The position numbers were made by a program, and so were the translations under genes. The notes beneath the pieces were generated by a model, which was not told the origin of the DNA, ran no database searches, and worked only from the letters and a program-made list of their open reading frames with translations. This document shows positions 56,561 through 64,000 of a DNA stretch of 64,000 nucleotides, one piece after another. This DNA is from Saururus chinensis (Eukaryota; Streptophyta; Magnoliopsida; Piperales; Saururaceae), in NCBI GenBank assembly GCA_035235625.1, contig CP141150.1:30086756-30150755 (forward strand). The letters are read 5' to 3'. Positions within the stretch are counted from its first letter, which is position 1. Every line of letters starts with the position of its first letter.

Positions 56561-57326
56561 TATTTGAATAACATTAGTTAAATTTTTGGTGACAAATAAA
56601 ATTTTTTTGTGGGATATTTATGGACTCTTATTCTAACCATAGATTTTGAAATAATACTTACAACTTTAATAGAATAAAATTATGTTATATATATATATAT
56701 ATATATATGTAATGTTGGTGTGATTCTCTAAATTAATATGGATTTTTATAGAAGAAAATAGTTTAGGTTGTAAATGGGATTTGAGCTCAATTCTCGAGTT
56801 GCTATAGTATGTTTTCGAGCTCAAGTTGAAGTCGAGTTTCAAGTTTCTTAACCGAACCGAGCTTAAGCCAGACATTGAGTTGTTCAATCGAGCTCGCGCC
56901 GAGCTTTCAAAAATAAAGCTCGAGTCAAAAAACCTGAAAATTCAGTTTGACTCGGCTCGTTAGCACCCTTAGTCACACTTGGAACTTACATGATCAATTG
57001 AAGTACTCATTGGTCAAGCTTGAATTGCTTATGTAGTTGAGTTCGAGGTAGACGTAGTTTGACAACAAACTTTGATCAAGGTGGACCTATAATGAGAAGT
57101 TCAGCTTATAATTTCCTTTCTTAGTGGGTGGTACATGATAAATTAAGTGGTGAAAGTTCAATCCCAACTTCAAAGTATTCAGTTTTTACATGGGAGTTTT
57201 AGGGATAGGACATATCTATGCACACCCTTATTTTAAAATTATTTATCCGAAAACAGCCCCTAAACTTAACTAGTAATTTTTTTAGTGGGGAATATTGTGT
57301 TATGTTTAGGTGTGGTTATGAATATA
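56561..57326. other. Intergenic DNA, repeat remnants
   Basis: A TA tract lies at 56685-56708. At 56780-56970 the GAGCTCGAG-type repeat ends in ggctcgttagcaccctta. No gene seen. Confidence 0.45.
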
Positions 57327-57705
57327 CTCCTTCTGTCCCATCTTAATAGTTTCACTTAGAAAGAAAGTTTGTCATAGATTAATAGCTTCACTTGGCTCAA
57401 TTTAAAGAAGTCAGTACATAAAAAAACTTCTCAAAAACTATTTTCAATTTCATTAGCAATTGGATCTAACTATCTAATAAGTTACTATTTTCTTAAAGAA
57501 GGTTGTTTATATGAGCCCAGGCTCAGCAGTTGTGCCTGAGCCTAGACATCAATTCGATGGCACACATAACTCAAGGGGTAAATTTGTTATTGGCCCCTTG
57601 CGCCGTAAGATCTCAATCAGATGGCCCAAAAAGCATTTGCGTGAGAGCTAGACTCATATAAACTTTTTTCTTTCTAAAAAAACTATTAACATGAGATAAA
57701 GGGAG
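57327..57705. mobile_element. Stowaway-like MITE (379 bp)
   Basis: Left end CTCCTTCTGTCCCATCTTAA and right end (reversed) CTCCCTTTATCTCATGTTAA are flanked by TA (57325-57326, 57706-57707). The inverted repeats extend about 26 bp. Interior 57500-57650 looks unrelated and may be a second insertion. Confidence 0.7.
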
Positions 57706-57984
57706 TACATACTACGTACCTTTAAGAAAACTCTATGTAAGTGCTTGTAAGGGGAAAACGCCGGAGTGATGAGTGAGGAGCTTGATGGCTTATTGGTTAA
57801 CTAGAGAGAGGTAAGGCCATGGAAACAACCTCTATAATGGAACCCCATAAATGGTAGAACAAAGCTCATGGATAAAGATCCCCATGGAAAATATATTAGC
57901 CTCTGATTTGTATGTCCCTATCAAGAGGTCTTCAATACACTCACATTGGTCACATCGCACACTTCCATTGCACCGTGGGACCAA

Positions 57985-60540
<2,556 letters not shown>

Positions 60541-63060
60541 TTCTTTATCTTCGGGTCCGAATGTAGATATATAGTTGTCCACGTCTACAGACATTTATGT
60601 CTACCCATTTTAAATGGTAACAAGGATTATTAGTTATGTACTACATTGCTGTAAGATAATGAAAAATGGTGAAAAATATAGGGATCTAGTAACTATGTAG
60701 CATGCAGAAACTATATCCTAGGCTCACATTGAAATGTATGAGCCCGAGCTCTTAATAATGGGACTATATATATATATATATCTATGAGTGTTTTAAAAAC
60801 TTTAGTCTTTAAAAAAGGAACACACTACTCAGAGCTACAACTTTTGTGAGCTTAAGCTCCATCTTACAGTCATGGAGCTATAGCTAACTAAAGTATGTAT
60901 CATGTGTGATATATGTCAATATATAGAAATTATTAGTCTATTACATTTTAAAATTAAGGATATATTATAACATATATGTGAACAGATTTTAGTCAAGTTC
61001 AAGCTTCATCTAAGTCTAGTCAAGCATGTATAAGACTAGGCTCGACAAGCCAGCCAGACTCGTTAACTCTTTAACATCCCTAGTTCGGGAGAATTTGTAA
61101 AAAAAGTAATGCTACAACTACAATTAGAAAATTAAGTTTGCTCAACAATGAGACGAACCATGAGTTTTAGCATATGTATTTTGAGAACACTTATAATCAT
61201 CATTATGAATGAAAAATGTACTGATCTGTTCAACCAAATCATTGAATTGGGTTTTAAATGTGCAGAAAAAATTGAACTCCCTATTGTCATGTGAGAACTA
61301 TTTTACTCAATGCAATGAAAACCGAGTTGGAAGGTTAGAGATTAATGTCGGGTTATCAACATCCTTAGCCCATATATAGATTATACCCCATCAATAGCAC
61401 GGGATGGATTTAGTTTTCCTTGTAGCAAAGACTATGAAGAGAATTTATGATGAACAAAAAATATATGATAAGAAACAGTTGAGTATTAACAATACTTTCA
61501 CTATGTGTGTCAATTAGTGATCACAATTAGGCCATTTTGCTGCCATGGTAAGAAATAAGTAAGTTAAAATAGCATAGCATTGTATTGCTAAAAAAATTAA
61601 TTTGTTAACAACTGCGCTTAATAAACAATTTGACTCCTAAAGAGAGAGTGCTCATCCTCCTTAACTGGCGATCATTTGAATGTACCTCTACTTAATGTAG
61701 AAGTTGGGGTTCTCCCGGGTAAAAACAAAAGAGGTAGGAGACTTCAACGTATAATGTCCTTTCCTTGGTGGTGTATGATAATTTTTATTGTGTAAATCGT
61801 ATTCGTTCCTTCAAGGTTTCAGTTTTTACAGGATAATTTCCCATTTATGTACTCGAATTGTCAAAATTTAGGACCAATGAAGTAGAAATTTAATTGCGTA
61901 TTGGTCACTAGAGAGAGGAGGCCATGGAAACAGAAACAGAAACCTTTTGAAAATATGCCTGCTTCTATGTTTCCTACCATTCCGTTCAGCCGCAACGGCA
62001 TTCGCAGGTTGCCCGATCAGCCACCCGCTGCCTATGAAAACGTGAAAATCTCACAACCAGTCAGGTGAGTTGACAATCATCCAACCCGCCACATATGAAA
62101 ACAAGCCAAAACAGGGACCAAAATTTTTAAGTGTTTTATATGGAAGAGTTTTTCATGCTAAAGGATGAAAGGCTCCTTTGAATTCCTTACCCCCAATGAG
62201 CCCAACATAAGCTACACGGAGAGAGTAGTTTATATCCAAAATTGATAGTGTACATATTAGTGCACGTTAACATTTGTGATATTGATGTTAATGTACTAAT
62301 TTATATATTATTTATTTTTATAGATGAATGACTCTAATGTGTAGCTTACGTTATCAGTGAAAAGCCGTAAAAACTCTTCTTTTTTTGAATTTACTCACAT
62401 TAGAAACCATATACACATATCAAATAATGAATAGACATATCTACCACAGCTGATGGTGAGGTTTCACTGAATAAATTTACTTAATAGGGACGGAAAAAGG
62501 GAGGCCACATGGCCCTTTAATTTGCCCTTTTAAGTCGAGCCAAGTGGCCCCCCTTAACGCTAATTTCCTAGCACCGTCTCAGGGTCCTAATAGGTCTTAT
62601 CAATCTAACGACCCTCTTTCCCCTTCCCTGTATGGCTATAGAAAAGTAGAAATTCAGTGTTTTTAAACCTAGAGGTCATTTCTAACCTTACATGGCCTGG
62701 GCCTACTCTTCCATGGGGCAGTCTGCGGGACCAACCTTATTTAGTTGGTAGTTTTGTACATGTTCATGCATTAAAGGATGCACATGTGACTTGCTCTCTT
62801 GATCACAACCGTATTAGCCGACCAAAACGTTGTCTGGGTGACTTTGTACCCTTCCTATACTTCATTCGTTCCTTACCTTGGCCTTCACACCAATGCAAAG
62901 AGATCGACCGTTTCCTTACAAAATGAGAGCAGCTTCATATTACAGTTAAGTGTTAGGGTAGGACGCATTTGAGGTCTTTGAGGTCGTCAAACAAATGATA
63001 TACTTAGAGTGTTCCGAATTATTGAGATATTGGAGGCATCTGAAAATTAGAGTGGAAATT
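60541..63060. other. Intergenic DNA, no gene supported
   Basis: AT-rich, stop-rich sequence. A stretch at 61750-61945 resembles 57110-57830. The MITE-like element at 62204-62352 is annotated separately. The frame at 62657-62926 has no recognised domain. Confidence 0.45.
62204..62352. mobile_element. MITE-like inverted-repeat element (149 bp)
   Basis: AACATAAGCTACAC (62204-62217) is matched at the right end by GTGTAGCTTACGTT (62339-62352), 13 of 14 bases inverted. Inside, ATTAGTGCACGTTAACAT and ATGTTAATGTACTAAT form a second nested stem. No target duplication was confirmed. Confidence 0.55.
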
Positions 63061-63553
63061 ATTAGAATTAATGCTGGTGATGGTTTATATTCTTACATAT
63101 GCAACCAAACTTAGAAACTACTTTTACTCAAGGTCAGAGGAAGTCCTTTCACATCCGGAGCTCAGGCACCCTGGAAATAGCAGACTTTTGGCCTCTCTTC
63201 GCTGCAAACACCCATATCCCAACCCTAAATCACCAAAATCTCTTTCATTCCCTGTGGGTGGTGGTGCCGCGATGGCTCCCTCCGGCCTTTAGTCTCCCTC
63301 CTCTTCGGCCCTTCATCTTTCTCCTCCCTCTGCCCTAGCTACTTCCCTCCACATCTTCTCTTACACCTGAAACCCAAAATCTCTCTTTCCGGGTCTCCCT
63401 CCCAGTCGCCTAATCCCTCCCAATCCTGCTTCAGATCCCCCATCACCACCCACTTGGCTTCCTACCCTCCATTGCTTCCCCCGGCCTAACCCCCATCAAA
63501 TCCCTCTTCACTAGCATCATCGAGGAGATAGACCAAGTGAAGCGCCTGAGTCC
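63061..63553 (+). other. CT-rich region, possible leader or exon of an unidentified gene
   Basis: After 63130 the composition changes to CT-rich with caaaatctcttt and ctccctcc wording, as in plant 5' leaders. The last 45 bp can be read as SIIEEIDQVKRLSP up to the LTR candidate at 63554. Across that insert a frame continues as LPSTDIEDAPQW and so on. I cannot identify a protein. Confidence 0.3.
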
Positions 63554-63838
63554 TGTTATGACATGCCCAAGGGGTCGGGTCTACCTTCAGTAATTAGGAT
63601 TTATTTATTAGTGATTATATTTTAGAGTAATTAGGATTTTATTGGGCTTAGGTTTATGTTAGAGGCCAATTCTAGTTAGAAGTCTAATTCAATTAAGAGT
63701 TGTAATAATATTAGGATTAGGATGCTTAATTGGCTATAAATAAGTAAAGGCTGATCAAATTATAGAGTTCAGAAACCAAAATTTAGCTATTTTATTTTAT
63801 TATTTAGAATTTTATTGTGTAGACATTGTGTAGACACA
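63554..63838 (+). mobile_element. Candidate small solo LTR (copia or TRIM type)
   Basis: It starts TGTTATGACATGCCC and ends near gtgtagacaca, with TATAAATA at 63735-63742 and the agttagaagtctaattcaat wording typical of small plant copia LTRs. Composition contrasts with CT-rich DNA on both sides. I found no convincing target duplication, so borders are approximate. Confidence 0.45.
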
Positions 63839-64000
63839 CTGCCTGTTTCCCTTCCCTCCACCGATATTGAGGATGCCCCGCAGTGGCCCTGCTGTTCATC
63901 TGGCAGTCCTCCCTGCTGTTCGTCCCTCCAAGTCCTCGCCCACACCCTCCCCACCGAGTCCACGATGACTCTCGTTCAGCCGCAACACCTCCAAAATGAA
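63839..64000 (+). other. CT-rich sequence right of the LTR candidate
   Basis: It has the same CT-rich character as 63130-63553 and may be the continuation of the interrupted sequence. It runs off the window. Confidence 0.3.

Noticed and set aside
57170..57180. tRNA-like box B (gttcaatccc)
   Set aside because: No matching box A or cloverleaf at the right distance. The same holds for ggttcgagtc near 5875.

Overview
The window is plant nuclear DNA from an angiosperm; nothing in it fixes the family. The evidence is the transposon mix (Ty3/gypsy chromovirus, Ty1/copia, Stowaway, hAT and MULE-like elements), long LTRs with plant-type TATA boxes, intron remnants with GT/AG borders, and one FAR1/FHY3-type transcription factor gene. 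I see no prokaryotic genes, rRNA, tRNA or CRISPR array.

About half of the window is one composite locus. A degraded minus-strand Ulp1-like (peptidase C48) gene fragment (about 6780-8272 and 33201-33420) was split by a Tekay/Del-like chromovirus (8278-33195, target duplication TTAAT). The chromovirus has paired LTRs, a primer binding site, an extra acidic ORF, gag, protease, RT, RNase H, an open integrase/chromodomain frame and a polypurine tract. It was then hit repeatedly. Two solo LTRs interrupt pol (12741-16016, duplication TATTT; 16905-18076, duplication GAATG). Its 3' LTR holds two very long solo LTRs of one family in opposite orientation (20159-26780, ATTTT; 27067-31545, ATATT) and a hAT-type MITE (32257-32600, 8-bp AGTGTCAT). 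The first long solo LTR itself carries a 2.0-kb solo LTR (22002-24001, TATAT). Removing the inserts and one copy of each duplication leaves a 1642-bp 3' LTR against a 1649-bp 5' LTR, which supports the reconstruction.

Left of the composite are an LTR cut by the window edge (1-1163, minus) and a 3.9-kb LTR (2280-6138, plus) related to the one at 12741-16016. Right of it, 33.5-39.6 kb holds LTR fragments, a SIRE-like copia LTR candidate, a 65-bp tandem repeat and the probable 5' leader of the only convincing host gene: a FAR1-RELATED SEQUENCE gene at 39644-41689. Its FAR1, MULE-transposase and SWIM domains are intact, but its C-terminal tail appears scattered over shifted frames. From 42 to 64 kb the DNA is intergenic: Stowaway MITEs, an LTR-like repeat at 48 kb, a decayed copia pol (49.15-50.76 kb, with 3' remnants at 54.46-54.64 kb) split by a 3.6-kb solo LTR (50880-54457), a MULE-like element with a purine-rich core (55330-56547), a long TA microsatellite, GGGTTGACCCGG-type repeats and a small LTR candidate near 63.6 kb.

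The observations most worth following are structural: an inverted pair of about 4.5-kb LTRs with a 286-bp loop, small hairpins kept in several LTR families by matching changes in both arms, a paired palindromic module shared by two LTR families, a GC-rich block that differs sharply between the two LTRs of one element, and an acidic ORF upstream of gag.
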